Assembly: GCF_023276405.1 (NCBI RefSeq)
Contig: NZ_JALRMO010000001.1
Span: 62,001 to 126,000, forward strand
Direction of reading: 5' to 3'
Source of the DNA: Paenibacillus hamazuiensis
Lineage (GTDB): Bacteria; Bacillota; Bacilli; Paenibacillales; NBRC-103111
DNA length: 64,000 nucleotides
Part shown: positions 50,887-58,115 of the stretch, one piece after another
Numbering within the stretch: the stretch's first letter is position 1
How the letters are laid out: every line of letters starts with the position of its first letter
Made by a program: the position numbers and the translations under genes
Notes under the pieces: generated by a model
What the model was told of the DNA's origin: nothing
The model's input: the letters and a program-made list of their open reading frames with translations, nothing else
Database searches by the model: none

Positions 50887-52470
50887 GTGGAACCTATCCA
50901 TGTAGGCCGAACGCTCGCCGTCCTGCTGCTCGGAGCCTTCATCTCCATTTTGAATCAAACCTTGATCAACATCGCCCTGCCGCATCTCATGACGGACTTC
51001 AACATGTCGGCGACCACGGCCCAATGGTTATCCACGGCATATATGCTGGTTAACGGCGTGCTCATTCCGATCACGGCTTATCTGATCGCTACATACCGGA
51101 CGCGCAGTTTGTTTTTGGCCGCCATGGGCTTTTTTACCGTCGGCTCGATCGTTTGCGCGATCTCCCCGGGCTTCAGCGTGATGATGATCGGGCGGGTCAT
51201 GCAGGCGATCGGTGCGGGGATTTTGATGCCGCTTGTGATGAGCGTGTTTCTGACGATTTTCCCTCCCGAACGGCGGGGAGCGGCTATGGGAACGATGGGC
51301 ATCGCCATGATTTTCGCTCCTGCGGTAGGCCCGACGCTTGCCGGGTGGATCGTGGAAAATTATACGTGGCGCATCCTGTTTATCATGATGGTTCCGCTTG
51401 GCCTGATCGATATTGTGCTTGCGCTGAAATGGCTGCGCAGCGTAGGCAAGCTAACCTTCCCCAAGTTCGATACGTGGGGCGCCGTTACGTCGACCTTGGG
51501 CTTCGGAGGGCTGCTGTACGGCTTCAGCGAAGCGGGGAGTCACGGATGGGGAAGCTTGACGGTGGTCGGGTTTCTTGTGGTCGGAGCTATCTTTATCGCG
51601 CTGTTCGTCTGGCGGGAGCTGTCGGTCGATGAGCCTTTGCTCGAGCTGCGCGTCTTCAATTACAACATCTTCACACTGACGACGATTATCGGCTCCGCCA
51701 TTAACCTCACGATGTTCGGCGGAATGATCCTGCTGCCGATTTATTTGCAAAACATCCGCGGTTTTACGCCGCTGCAGGCCGGACTGCTGATGCTGCCGGG
51801 GGCGCTGCTGATGGGTGTCATGTCGCCGATATCCGGCGCGCTGTTCGACCGGATCGGGGCGAGGCCTCTGGCCATTATCGGGCTCGTCATCACCGCCGTG
51901 TCCACCTGGGAGTTCAGCCGGCTGACCTCCGATACGACGTATGCGCATATGCTGACGCTTTATACCGTCCGCAGCTTCGGGATGTCGTTTATGATGATGA
52001 CCGTGCAAACCGCCGGTTTGAATCAGGTGCCGCTGCAGCTGGGCTCCCACGCGACGGCGATGTCCAATACGATGCGGCAGATCGCCGGCTCGATCGGAAC
52101 CGCCCTGCTTGTTACCGTGATGTCGACAAGATCGACGGTTCATATGGGTGACTATGCCAACGTGATTTCAGTCGCGAATCCGCAGATCGTCTCGTCGTTT
52201 CAGGAGCTGGCGGGTGCGCTTGCCGGAGCGGCGGGGATACCGGCGCAGGCCGGTCAGGCGCTTGCTGTGCAAACGGTATATGGCTTGGCGATGCGGGAGT
52301 CCACGATCAACGGAATCAATGACGCGTTTTTGGTGGCGACAATATTTGCGCTCATCGCACTCTTTTTGTCCTTTTTTATAAAGAAGGTCAAAAAGGATAA
52401 GGTGGAAGTGCTGCAGCAGCCTCCGGCCCAGCTGGAGGAGGCGATCGAGCTGGAGCCGGTAAAAACATAA
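50887..52470 (+). CDS. DHA2-family (EmrB/QacA) drug/H+ antiporter
   Basis: A protein of 527 residues with about 14 transmembrane segments. Family motifs are seen: LNQTLINIALPHLMTDFNMSATTAQWLSTAYML (TM1-2), motif C region GTMGIAMIFAPAVGPTLAGWIVENYTWRILF, and a charged cytoplasmic tail. GTG 50887 lies 11 bases after the adaptor gene, behind AGGGGGTG. Expected to export toxic or signalling compounds by proton exchange. The two genes form an EmrAB-like pair; no local regulator gene was seen. Confidence 0.93.
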   Translation: MEPIHVGRTLAVLLLGAFISILNQTLINIALPHLMTDFNMSATTAQWLSTAYMLVNGVLIPITAYLIATYRTRSLFLAAMGFFTVGSIVCAISPGFSVMMIGRVMQAIGAGILMPLVMSVFLTIFPPERRGAAMGTMGIAMIFAPAVGPTLAGWIVENYTWRILFIMMVPLGLIDIVLALKWLRSVGKLTFPKFDTWGAVTSTLGFGGLLYGFSEAGSHGWGSLTVVGFLVVGAIFIALFVWRELSVDEPLLELRVFNYNIFTLTTIIGSAINLTMFGGMILLPIYLQNIRGFTPLQAGLLMLPGALLMGVMSPISGALFDRIGARPLAIIGLVITAVSTWEFSRLTSDTTYAHMLTLYTVRSFGMSFMMMTVQTAGLNQVPLQLGSHATAMSNTMRQIAGSIGTALLVTVMSTRSTVHMGDYANVISVANPQIVSSFQELAGALAGAAGIPAQAGQALAVQTVYGLAMRESTINGINDAFLVATIFALIALFLSFFIKKVKKDKVEVLQQPPAQLEEAIELEPVKT

Positions 52471-52485
52471 GGAGCGGGAATCGAT

Positions 52486-53031
52486 ATGAAAATTTACGTG
52501 GTCTACGACAGCGAAGGCGGGCATACCGAGGCGCTCGCCCGGTCCATTGCCGAAGGAGCGAAGCAGGTCGGGCAGGCGGAGGTATGGCTGCACCATGTCA
52601 AAGAGGCGGATATTTACGAGCTGGCGCAGATGGACGCGATCATCTGGGGCTGCCCGGGCCATTTCGGCACGATTAGCGCCGGATTGAAAGCTTGGATCGA
52701 CCGGCTCGGATATTTATGGGCCAAGGGCAAGCTTATCGGGAAGGTCGGAGCCGTTTTCTGCACGACGGCCACCGTTCATGGCGGCATTGAAGCGACCATG
52801 CTGAATTTGATTACGCCGATGTTTCATCACGGCATGATTGTGGTCGGCCTTCCGGGCAACATTCCGGAGAACGCGCTTTACGGCTCGTATTACGGCGTCG
52901 GGGTAACCTGTCCGGTGGAGTTGTCCGAGGACGATCCTCCCAATCTGCCGAAAGAGAACGACCTGGCGCTCGGCCGTGCGCTGGGACGCCGGGTGGCGGA
53001 GATCACCGAAAAACTGACGAGGAACAGCTAA
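52486..53031 (+). CDS. WrbA-like flavodoxin-fold NAD(P)H:quinone oxidoreductase
   Basis: A protein of 181 residues with the flavodoxin fold: [24 protein letters not shown] (FMN phosphate loop, with SEGGHT in place of SxTGNT), [27 protein letters not shown], and [24 protein letters not shown], all characteristic of WrbA. Likely a two-electron quinone reductase. Starts 15 bases after the exporter gene with AAGGAGCGGGA, so it may be co-transcribed with the efflux pair as a redox-stress partner. Confidence 0.88.
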   Translation: MKIYVVYDSEGGHTEALARSIAEGAKQVGQAEVWLHHVKEADIYELAQMDAIIWGCPGHFGTISAGLKAWIDRLGYLWAKGKLIGKVGAVFCTTATVHGGIEATMLNLITPMFHHGMIVVGLPGNIPENALYGSYYGVGVTCPVELSEDDPPNLPKENDLALGRALGRRVAEITEKLTRNS

Positions 53032-53048
53032 GAAGCGGAGGAATCGGT

Positions 53049-53579
53049 ATGCTGTACGGCATTGCTATTATCGTGATCGCGGCCCTGATCGGATTGGTTG
53101 TGTTTAACCTGAGGGGAAGCAAGCCGGCCAAAGAAGCCGCACGCCCCGCTGCAGAGACGCCGAAGCGAGCGGAAGCGCCGGCGCCGGAGAAGCCGGCGGC
53201 GCAAAGGGCCGAGGCGGGAAGCGCCCCGGCCGCCGAACGAGCCGCCCCGGCCAGGCCTGCCGCCGAACGCGCTGCTCCGGCGGAGCCGCCCCGGCGGGCG
53301 GCAGCGGAGGTGGTGCGTAACGCCGGCGACCGCGCTGCCGCAGAGCAGGCGAGCCGCTCCCGTGCGGCGGAGGCGGAAACGGCGCTGCCGCCGCGCGCAC
53401 GCAGGTCCGGCACCACCTCGCTCAATTGGGAGCAAAGCGACGAGGAATACCGCAAGGCGCTGCGCGGCTTTGTCGGCGACGCCGACCGTCCGGGCGATAA
53501 GAACGGAGAGCATGCGGAGCCGCCGGGCAAAGACGACGCATACCGGGAAGGCTTGCGTTCCTTAAGCAAGTCAGACTGA
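53049..53579 (+). CDS. Ala/Pro/Glu/Arg-rich membrane-anchored protein
   Basis: A protein of 176 residues with one N-terminal membrane helix (YGIAIIVIAALIGLVVFNL) and a long low-complexity segment with repeats of the type AAERAAPARPA, probably extended or helical. The C-terminal 50 residues hold the motif SDEEYRKALRGF and a second DAYREGLRSL, which the next small gene shares in part. Function unknown. GC content and bias in the low-complexity part are higher than around it. GCGGAGGA precedes the ATG. Confidence 0.7.
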   Translation: MLYGIAIIVIAALIGLVVFNLRGSKPAKEAARPAAETPKRAEAPAPEKPAAQRAEAGSAPAAERAAPARPAAERAAPAEPPRRAAAEVVRNAGDRAAAEQASRSRAAEAETALPPRARRSGTTSLNWEQSDEEYRKALRGFVGDADRPGDKNGEHAEPPGKDDAYREGLRSLSKSD

Positions 53580-53601
53580 CCATCAGCAGAGAGGTGATCT
53601 T

Positions 53602-53754
53602 ATGTCGGATTTTCATTCGGTACAGGATGAAAATTATATGAGCGATGATGAATACCGTCAGGCGCTGCGCCATTTTGCCGGGGTCGACGACGATAAGATT
53701 GGCGAGGAGGCGCGAGAGGAGAAGGCGGTGCCGGAAACGGAGCTCACAGACTGA
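53602..53754 (+). CDS. Small acidic protein of 50 residues sharing a motif with the preceding gene
   Basis: GAGAGGTGA precedes ATG 53602. The product begins MSDFHSVQDENYMSDDEYR and contains SDDEYRQALRHFAG, matching SDEEYRKALRGFVG in the C-terminal part of the preceding protein. The rest is acidic (DDDKIGEEAREEK). Not a known family. The shared motif and 22-base gap suggest a common binding partner or a partial duplication. Confidence 0.65.
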   Translation: MSDFHSVQDENYMSDDEYRQALRHFAGVDDDKIGEEAREEKAVPETELTD

Positions 53755-53825
53755 CCGCAAAAGCGCGGCCCGTTCGGGGCTGGCGTACCGCAGGCAGGTA
53801 CCATGCAAATGACCCCGATTTCGTT

Positions 53826-53867
53826 CCGCCGTCGGTATGGCTTGATTGCCGCGGCGGTATTTTTTTT
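53826..53867 (+). terminator. Terminator before the gerPF-like gene
   Basis: CCGCCG pairs with CGGCGG over an 18-20 base loop, followed by TATTTTTTTT. Confidence 0.6.
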
Positions 53868-53929
53868 GATTACTTTTTCAGGGAGGAGCATATGATTAAG
53901 GTAACAAATGCCAAAGGAGGCAAAAAATC

Positions 53930-54154
53930 ATGCCCTCTATTGTAGCGGCGCCTATTAAGATTATCGATGTCACGGCGAACAGCACGGTCAATATTGGAGA
54001 TGCGCTTCAGATTACGCCGAAGAGTACGTCCAAAACGTATACGGGGAGCGGGGGCGGCAACATCGGAGATTTATCCGTATCGGTGTCCGTCTTCAGCTCC
54101 ACGAATACGTTCGACCCCGACGCGATCGATTCGGCCAATATCGCCGACAACTGA
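53930..54154 (+). CDS. GerPF-family spore germination protein
   Basis: A protein of 74 residues with the GerPA/GerPF pattern: N-terminal MPSIVAAPIKIIDVTANSTVNIGDALQITPKS, then a Gly-rich segment SGGGNIGDLSVSVSVFSSTNTFDPDAIDS. Family knowledge: GerP proteins help germinants pass the spore coat and are made in the mother cell late in sporulation. Here it is a single copy apart from a gerP operon. AAAGGAGGCAAAAAATC precedes the ATG. Confidence 0.88.
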   Translation: MPSIVAAPIKIIDVTANSTVNIGDALQITPKSTSKTYTGSGGGNIGDLSVSVSVFSSTNTFDPDAIDSANIADN

Positions 54155-54272
54155 CAACCCGGCTGCAGCGTAAAAATTTCCGCATCATACGGTACAATCG
54201 TACAGACGCGTTTCCCCTTGCGTTCATACGTTGATTATGTAGTTGAAAACGCAGCTGAGGGGGGGCGAAAAA

Positions 54273-54368
54273 ATGAGCGCAGTCGGATTCGGTCTTGGGG
54301 CTACCGTTGGAATTGTTCTTGTTCTCTTCATTCTTCTGGTTATTGTTACTCGTGCATTTGTCATCTAA
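54273..54368 (+). CDS. YjcZ-family sporulation peptide
   Basis: A 31-residue hydrophobic peptide (MSAVGFGLGATVGIVLVLFI...) with the YjcZ pattern of a Gly/Phe start and one membrane helix rich in Val, Leu and Ile. GAGGGGGGG precedes the ATG. A CATACGGTA (54186-54194) about 80 bases upstream matches the -10 consensus of mother-cell sigma factors (CATA-N3-TA), but no clear -35 is seen. Function unknown; family members are sporulation genes. Confidence 0.8.
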   Translation: MSAVGFGLGATVGIVLVLFILLVIVTRAFVI

Positions 54369-54377
54369 TTTGGTAAA

Positions 54378-54422
54378 AGACGAGTTTTGGCGTAATTTCT
54401 TCGCCGGAACTCGTCTTTTTTT
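54378..54422 (+). terminator. Intrinsic terminator after the YjcZ-type gene
   Basis: AGACGAGTT / AACTCGTCT stem with an inner GGCG/CGCC element and a run of T. Confidence 0.85.
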
Positions 54423-54507
54423 AATTATGCGCAGCTAACTTTTGCGGAAAAACGGGGGCTCCTCAAGATAAGCTGCAAAGGTTCGCGTAGCTTTTCCATG
54501 GGTTTGT

Positions 54508-55194
54508 TTATACTTTCTCCAAAACAAGCCGCGTTTGCACGGTTACGTTATTTTCCGTATCCAGCACAACCGCGTGCGGGTTTTTCATGCCAAAATCCGC
54601 GAAGGTTACCACCGTACTTCCTTCCATCCGAATTGTCCCTTGGCTGTATACGGCATCGTTCTTGAATGTGACGTCTTTGGAAATCCCCTTAACGGTCAGC
54701 GTCCCGTTCATGTTGAAGGATACCTTCTCGCCTTCCTTCCATTCCTTCGGGAAATTTTCAAAGCCTTTCAGCGCAAACTTCGCTTCCGGATGAGCTGCCG
54801 CGTCCAAGTAATTCGCGCCTTTAATGTGGTTGTCGCGCTGTCCGTTGCCGGACTGCAGCGAGCCGAGCGATACCGCCGCCTCCGCCTTCATCTTGCCGGC
54901 GTCCGCCGAATCCAAGGTCCATACCCCTGTGACGGAGCCGGCTTCGATGTTTACGGTCTCCTTCGACGTCGTTACGGAGATGTATACCTTGGAATCGGGC
55001 TGCTTGATGCTCCACTGGCCGCTTAGCTTCGCCGCCTCGATAACGCCCGCGGCCGCCTGGACCGAATTGTTTCCGCTCGCCGGAATAACCCCCTCAACCG
55101 TAACATGATTGCCGGCATAATAATCGTAAGCCGCATAACCTCCCCCCAGAACCGCTATGACACCAACTGCGAAAGCAACCATTTTCAATCTCAT
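54508..55194 (-). CDS. YceI-family protein, membrane-anchored or exported
   Basis: A protein of 228 residues. N-terminal membrane helix (MVAFAVGVIAVLGGGYAAYDYY), then the YceI lipocalin-like barrel (about residues 55-225): GQWSIKQPDSKVYISVTTSKETV, DNHIKGANYLDAAAHPEAKFAL, FNMNGTLTVKGISKDVTF. YceI proteins bind isoprenoid lipids in known cases. ATG 55194 is chosen for GGAGG 8 bases upstream; the longer frame from 55209 has no such site. A BlaI-type operator lies upstream (55253-55273), so it belongs to the regulon of the genes behind it. Confidence 0.9.
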   Translation of the reverse strand: MRLKMVAFAVGVIAVLGGGYAAYDYYAGNHVTVEGVIPASGNNSVQAAAGVIEAAKLSGQWSIKQPDSKVYISVTTSKETVNIEAGSVTGVWTLDSADAGKMKAEAAVSLGSLQSGNGQRDNHIKGANYLDAAAHPEAKFALKGFENFPKEWKEGEKVSFNMNGTLTVKGISKDVTFKNDAVYSQGTIRMEGSTVVTFADFGMKNPHAVVLDTENNVTVQTRLVLEKV

Positions 55195-55252
55195 TTCGAA
55201 TTCCTCCACCCTATTTTTTTTTTTTTAGAGAAAACGATGTGCTTGTACATCT

Positions 55253-55273
55253 TTCACTACACATCGTAGTGAA
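55253..55273. promoter_or_regulatory. BlaI-type operator upstream of yceI-like gene
   Basis: TTCACTAC-N5-GTAGTGAA, a perfect 8-bp inverted repeat. On the minus strand it contains TACGAT at the same place where the operator of the blaI-like gene holds its -10 TACAAT. Confidence 0.8.
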
Positions 55274-55289
55274 ACTGTATAAAAAAAAT

Positions 55290-56147
55290 TCAAGCTAACA
55301 GCAGCTCGGCAAAAAGCATGACGGTTACCGAAACGGCCATATGGAGCGAGACCACCACCCGTTTCACAGGCAGCTTGAAAACCAGCTTTGTCTCCGGCTC
55401 CAGCAGCTGCTGCAGCCTGTAATTGATCGAAGTTTCCGCAAAGGACGCGTAGGTAAACGAATATTTCCGGATCTGGTTATGTTTGATCAGCTTGACCAAG
55501 GCGCTTCCCAGGCTTGTCGGGGAACCCGTCGACCGGATGGCGTAAGCATCCGCCAAAACTTCGCGCGCCATCTGATACTGGGTACAGCACCACCTTAAAA
55601 TCGGGATATACCATAAGACCGCGGAACATACATGCATAAATGCCGTTTTCAGCGGATCCCGGCTCTGTTTATGGAAAATTTCGTGCCGAATTACTGCGGC
55701 AAGCTCATCATCGTGCAAAATGTCCAGCAAGCCGGTGGACAGCATGATCTTCGGACGGATAAGACCCATCGTAAGTGCGGCAGTGTCCCGATGCTCTACG
55801 ACCAGCACCTCCCGGCGCCCGCCGCAGAAGGTTTCGTTTAATGACGCTGTGAGCTCCTTATGCACCAGCCTGGACAACTTTCGATGAGCCCGCAAGGAGC
55901 GATACAGCTGCTGCATGATATGCCAGAACGCCAGTACAAGCGTGCTGACCACAAGCAGGTCCAACGCCGGGACCATCCATCCTAACCCGCTTGACTTCAG
56001 CCAGCTGCTGCAATGCTGGAACAGGTTGTAGGCCAAAGGCCTGCCGTACAGAGACTGGCAGACATAAAGAATCATCTCCATCACGATGACGGTTGCCACG
56101 GATGCCGTTGTTAAAAAAAGCAACTTCGATCTTCGTTCCCAATTCAT
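55290..56147 (-). CDS. M56-family metallopeptidase (BlaR1/MecR1-like, no sensor domain)
   Basis: An integral membrane protein of 285 residues with hydrophobic segments near the N-terminus (ASVATVIVMEMILYVC), near residue 65, in the middle and at the C-terminus. The zinc peptidase motif HEIFH lies near residue 180 (IRHEIFHKQSRDPLKTAF) and REVLADAYAIR supplies a further Glu. BlaR1 has an extra extracellular penicillin-binding domain of about 250 residues; here it is absent. Presumed to cleave the BlaI-type repressor encoded next to it on an unknown signal. Its start lies one base from that gene's stop. Confidence 0.88.
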   Translation of the reverse strand: MNWERRSKLLFLTTASVATVIVMEMILYVCQSLYGRPLAYNLFQHCSSWLKSSGLGWMVPALDLLVVSTLVLAFWHIMQQLYRSLRAHRKLSRLVHKELTASLNETFCGGRREVLVVEHRDTAALTMGLIRPKIMLSTGLLDILHDDELAAVIRHEIFHKQSRDPLKTAFMHVCSAVLWYIPILRWCCTQYQMAREVLADAYAIRSTGSPTSLGSALVKLIKHNQIRKYSFTYASFAETSINYRLQQLLEPETKLVFKLPVKRVVVSLHMAVSVTVMLFAELLLA

Positions 56148-56148
56148 C

Positions 56149-56562
56149 TCATTTACCCTCTTTGAGAGCTTTTAGTTTTCGCTCCAGCTTCTCGATCAGC
56201 TCCGGGTCCGCACCATCCAGCGCATCTATCATATGATTGACGACCAGGGGACCGAAATCCTCCATAAGGCTTTGCGAGAGCTCCTTGGACTGCTTCTCCA
56301 GAAACTGCTCCTTCGATTGAACCGGCGTAAACAGCGAGGTTCGGCCGACGACCGTTTTGGTCAAGACGCCTTTGTCCAGCAAGCGGGTCATGACCGTCAT
56401 GACCGTGTTGTAGTTCAAATCCTTTTCTTTCTCCAGCTTCAGCTGCACATCTTTAATGGACAAGCCCGAATGCGCCCAAAGAATGTCCATGATCTTGGCC
56501 TCAAGCGGCCCAAAGAACCGTTCGAGTCCTCTTTGGCTATTGTTTCGTCTGGTCTTATTCAT
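56149..56562 (-). CDS. BlaI/MecI/CopY-family repressor
   Basis: A protein of 137 residues: winged helix with FGPLEAKIMDILWAHSGLSIKDVQLKLEKEKDLNYNTVMTVMTRLLDKGVL, then a C-terminal helical dimerisation part. Family members are cleaved by their cognate M56 peptidase. ATG 56562 with AAAGGTG upstream is chosen over GTG 56580. It is controlled by its own operator (56576-56596), which overlaps its -10, so autoregulation is built in. Expected targets: this pair and the yceI-like gene. Confidence 0.93.
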   Translation of the reverse strand: MNKTRRNNSQRGLERFFGPLEAKIMDILWAHSGLSIKDVQLKLEKEKDLNYNTVMTVMTRLLDKGVLTKTVVGRTSLFTPVQSKEQFLEKQSKELSQSLMEDFGPLVVNHMIDALDGADPELIEKLERKLKALKEGK

Positions 56563-56575
56563 CGCGCACACACCT

Positions 56576-56614
56576 TTCACTACTTATTGTAGTGAATGAT
56601 ACCGCCAAAAGCAA
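56576..56614 (-). promoter_or_regulatory. Promoter of blaI-like gene overlapped by its operator
   Basis: Minus strand: TTGCTT (56614-56609), 17 bases, TACAAT (56591-56586). The -10 lies inside TTCACTAC-N5-GTAGTGAA (56576-56596). A repressor bound here would exclude RNA polymerase. Confidence 0.8.
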
Positions 56615-56741
56615 ATCGCAACTTTCTATTTTCTAATCTATTGCTTCAACCTGAAAAAAACCTTAAACGAATATTAAAATATGATGAAAAACAAGCGGTT
56701 CCACATTTTCCCCAAGCGAGAGGATTTCCCGCAGCCAAGTG

Positions 56742-56797
56742 GACAATATGAGACTCATTGTCTCGATTTGTCCCGGGTTGTCTTGTTTTGTACGCAA
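56742..56797 (+). promoter_or_regulatory. Phased direct repeats upstream of bdhA (candidate enhancer)
   Basis: Four units beginning TTGT at 56758, 56768, 56778 and 56788, exactly 10 bases apart (TTGTCTCGAT, TTGTCCCGGG, TTGTCTTGTT, TTGTACGCAA), so all face the same side of the helix. The inverted copy GACAA lies at 56742-56746, and GAGAC/GTCTC pairs span 56750-56764. They sit about 100-150 bases before a sigma-54 promoter, the usual place for activator binding sites. Confidence 0.55.
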
Positions 56798-56893
56798 GGA
56801 GAGCGCGTGCCGGGAGCGGCTCGAACGGCGCGTGGAATCGCGCATGCGGCGGGTGAAGCGCGGGATTTCCTTTTCCCGGGCTTTAGCGGGGAC

Positions 56894-56910
56894 TTGGTAC
56901 GGAACTTGCT
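56894..56910 (+). promoter_or_regulatory. Sigma-54 promoter of bdhA
   Basis: TTGGTACGGAACTTGCT: -24 GG and -12 GC separated by exactly 10 bases, close to the consensus TGGCAC-N5-TTGCA. The start codon of bdhA is about 92 bases downstream. AcoR-type activators work with sigma-54, and acoR is the next gene. The rest of 56615-56990 contains no gene that I can support. Confidence 0.72.
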
Positions 56911-57002
56911 ATTGCTTTATACGAAGTAAAGAAATGCAGTCTCTGGGTTTCTTGAGAGCGGTTACAATCGGTCCGCATACGGCGGGAAAAAGGAGGATTC
57001 GT

Positions 57003-58049
57003 ATGAAAGCGGCATGTTGGTACGGCATACGGGACGTCAGGGTGCAGGAAGTGGCGGAACCGGCGATTCAGCCGGGAATGGTCAAGCTGAGGGTCAAATG
57101 GTGCGGCATTTGCGGAACGGATCTGCACGAGTATTTGGCAGGTCCGATCTTTATTCCGGCGGAGCCCCATCCGCTTACAAAAGAGACATACCCGCTCATC
57201 CTGGGACACGAATTTTCGGCGGAGGTTATCGAAGTCGGGCCGGGAGTATCCAAAGTTAAAGCCGGAGACCGGGTAACGGTCGAACCGATATTGAACTGCG
57301 GGACGTGCTACAGCTGCCGAAAAGGGCTTTACAACGCTTGCGACAGCCTCGGATTTCATGGCCTGAGCGGAGGTGGCGGAGGATTCTCGGAAGTGACCAT
57401 GGTGAAGGAGCATATGGTGCACAAGCTGGCGGACAACATGAGTTATGAGCAGGGAGCGCTGGTCGAACCCGCCGCGGTAGCCGTTCATGCGGTCAGGGAG
57501 AGCCGGCTGAAAATGGGGGATACGTGCGTCGTTTTCGGAGCGGGCCCGATCGGGCTGCTGGTCATTCAAGCGGCCAAAGCGGCCGGGGCGAGCCGCATCA
57601 TAGCGGTCGAGGTTTCCGAAGGACGGCAGCAAACGGCTCTCAAGATGGGGGCGACGGCAATCGTCAACCCATTGAAAGAAGATGCGGCCCAGGCTGTCTG
57701 CAGGATGACGGACGGCGGGGCGGACGTCGTTTTCGAAGTTACGGGGGCGGAAGTTTGCCTGAACCAGTCGATTCAATGCGCGAAGGCGGCGGGCCAAATT
57801 GTGATCGTCAGCATATGGGAAAAACCGGCCGCCATCCATCCGAACGCGCTTGTGCTCAAAGAACGCGAGGTTCGGGGGATCATTGCCTACCGGGACATTT
57901 TTCCGCAGGTCATTCAGCTGATTTCCGACGGCAAGCTGCAGATCGATGAGATGATTTCGAAGAAAATCGCGCTGGACGATTTGGTGGAAGGCGGATTGGA
58001 GGCGCTGGCGAACGACAAAAACAATTTGAAGATTTTGGTTTCGCCGTAA
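57003..58049 (+). CDS. bdhA: (R,R)-2,3-butanediol dehydrogenase, zinc MDR family
   Basis: A protein of 348 residues. Catalytic zinc site: Cys37 (WCGICGTDLHEY) and His69/Glu70 (LILGHEFSAEV). Structural-zinc-like cysteines: NCGTCYSCRKGLYNACDSLGFHG. NAD-binding loop: VVFGAGPIGLLVIQAAKAAGAS. The IFIPAEPHPLTKETYPLILGHE stretch is typical of BdhA. It interconverts 2,3-butanediol and acetoin with NAD. ATG 57003 behind AAAAAGGAGG; longer in-frame readings from 56739 cross the sigma-54 promoter and are rejected. It converges on acoR, and together they fit acetoin/butanediol recycling. Confidence 0.93.
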   Translation: MKAACWYGIRDVRVQEVAEPAIQPGMVKLRVKWCGICGTDLHEYLAGPIFIPAEPHPLTKETYPLILGHEFSAEVIEVGPGVSKVKAGDRVTVEPILNCGTCYSCRKGLYNACDSLGFHGLSGGGGGFSEVTMVKEHMVHKLADNMSYEQGALVEPAAVAVHAVRESRLKMGDTCVVFGAGPIGLLVIQAAKAAGASRIIAVEVSEGRQQTALKMGATAIVNPLKEDAAQAVCRMTDGGADVVFEVTGAEVCLNQSIQCAKAAGQIVIVSIWEKPAAIHPNALVLKEREVRGIIAYRDIFPQVIQLISDGKLQIDEMISKKIALDDLVEGGLEALANDKNNLKILVSP

Positions 58050-58067
58050 CGCCGCAAACGGAAAAAG

Positions 58068-58115
58068 CCCCGTTTTGAAGAAACGGCCGCATGGCGGACC
58101 CGTTTCAAAACGGGG
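58068..58115. terminator. Bidirectional terminator between bdhA and acoR
   Basis: CCCCGTTTTGAA (58068-58079) pairs with TTCAAAACGGGG (58104-58115), flanked by AAA on one side and TTT on the other. It overlaps the last codons of acoR. Confidence 0.8.

Noticed and set aside
54186-54194. CATACGGTA as a sigma-E/K promoter for the YjcZ-type gene
   Set aside because: Only the -10 fits; no -35 match at the right distance. Mentioned in the gene entry but not called as a feature.
56739-57002. N-terminal extension of bdhA from 56739
   Set aside because: It would include the sigma-54 promoter and repeats. ATG 57003 has a strong ribosome-binding site and gives the normal protein length.
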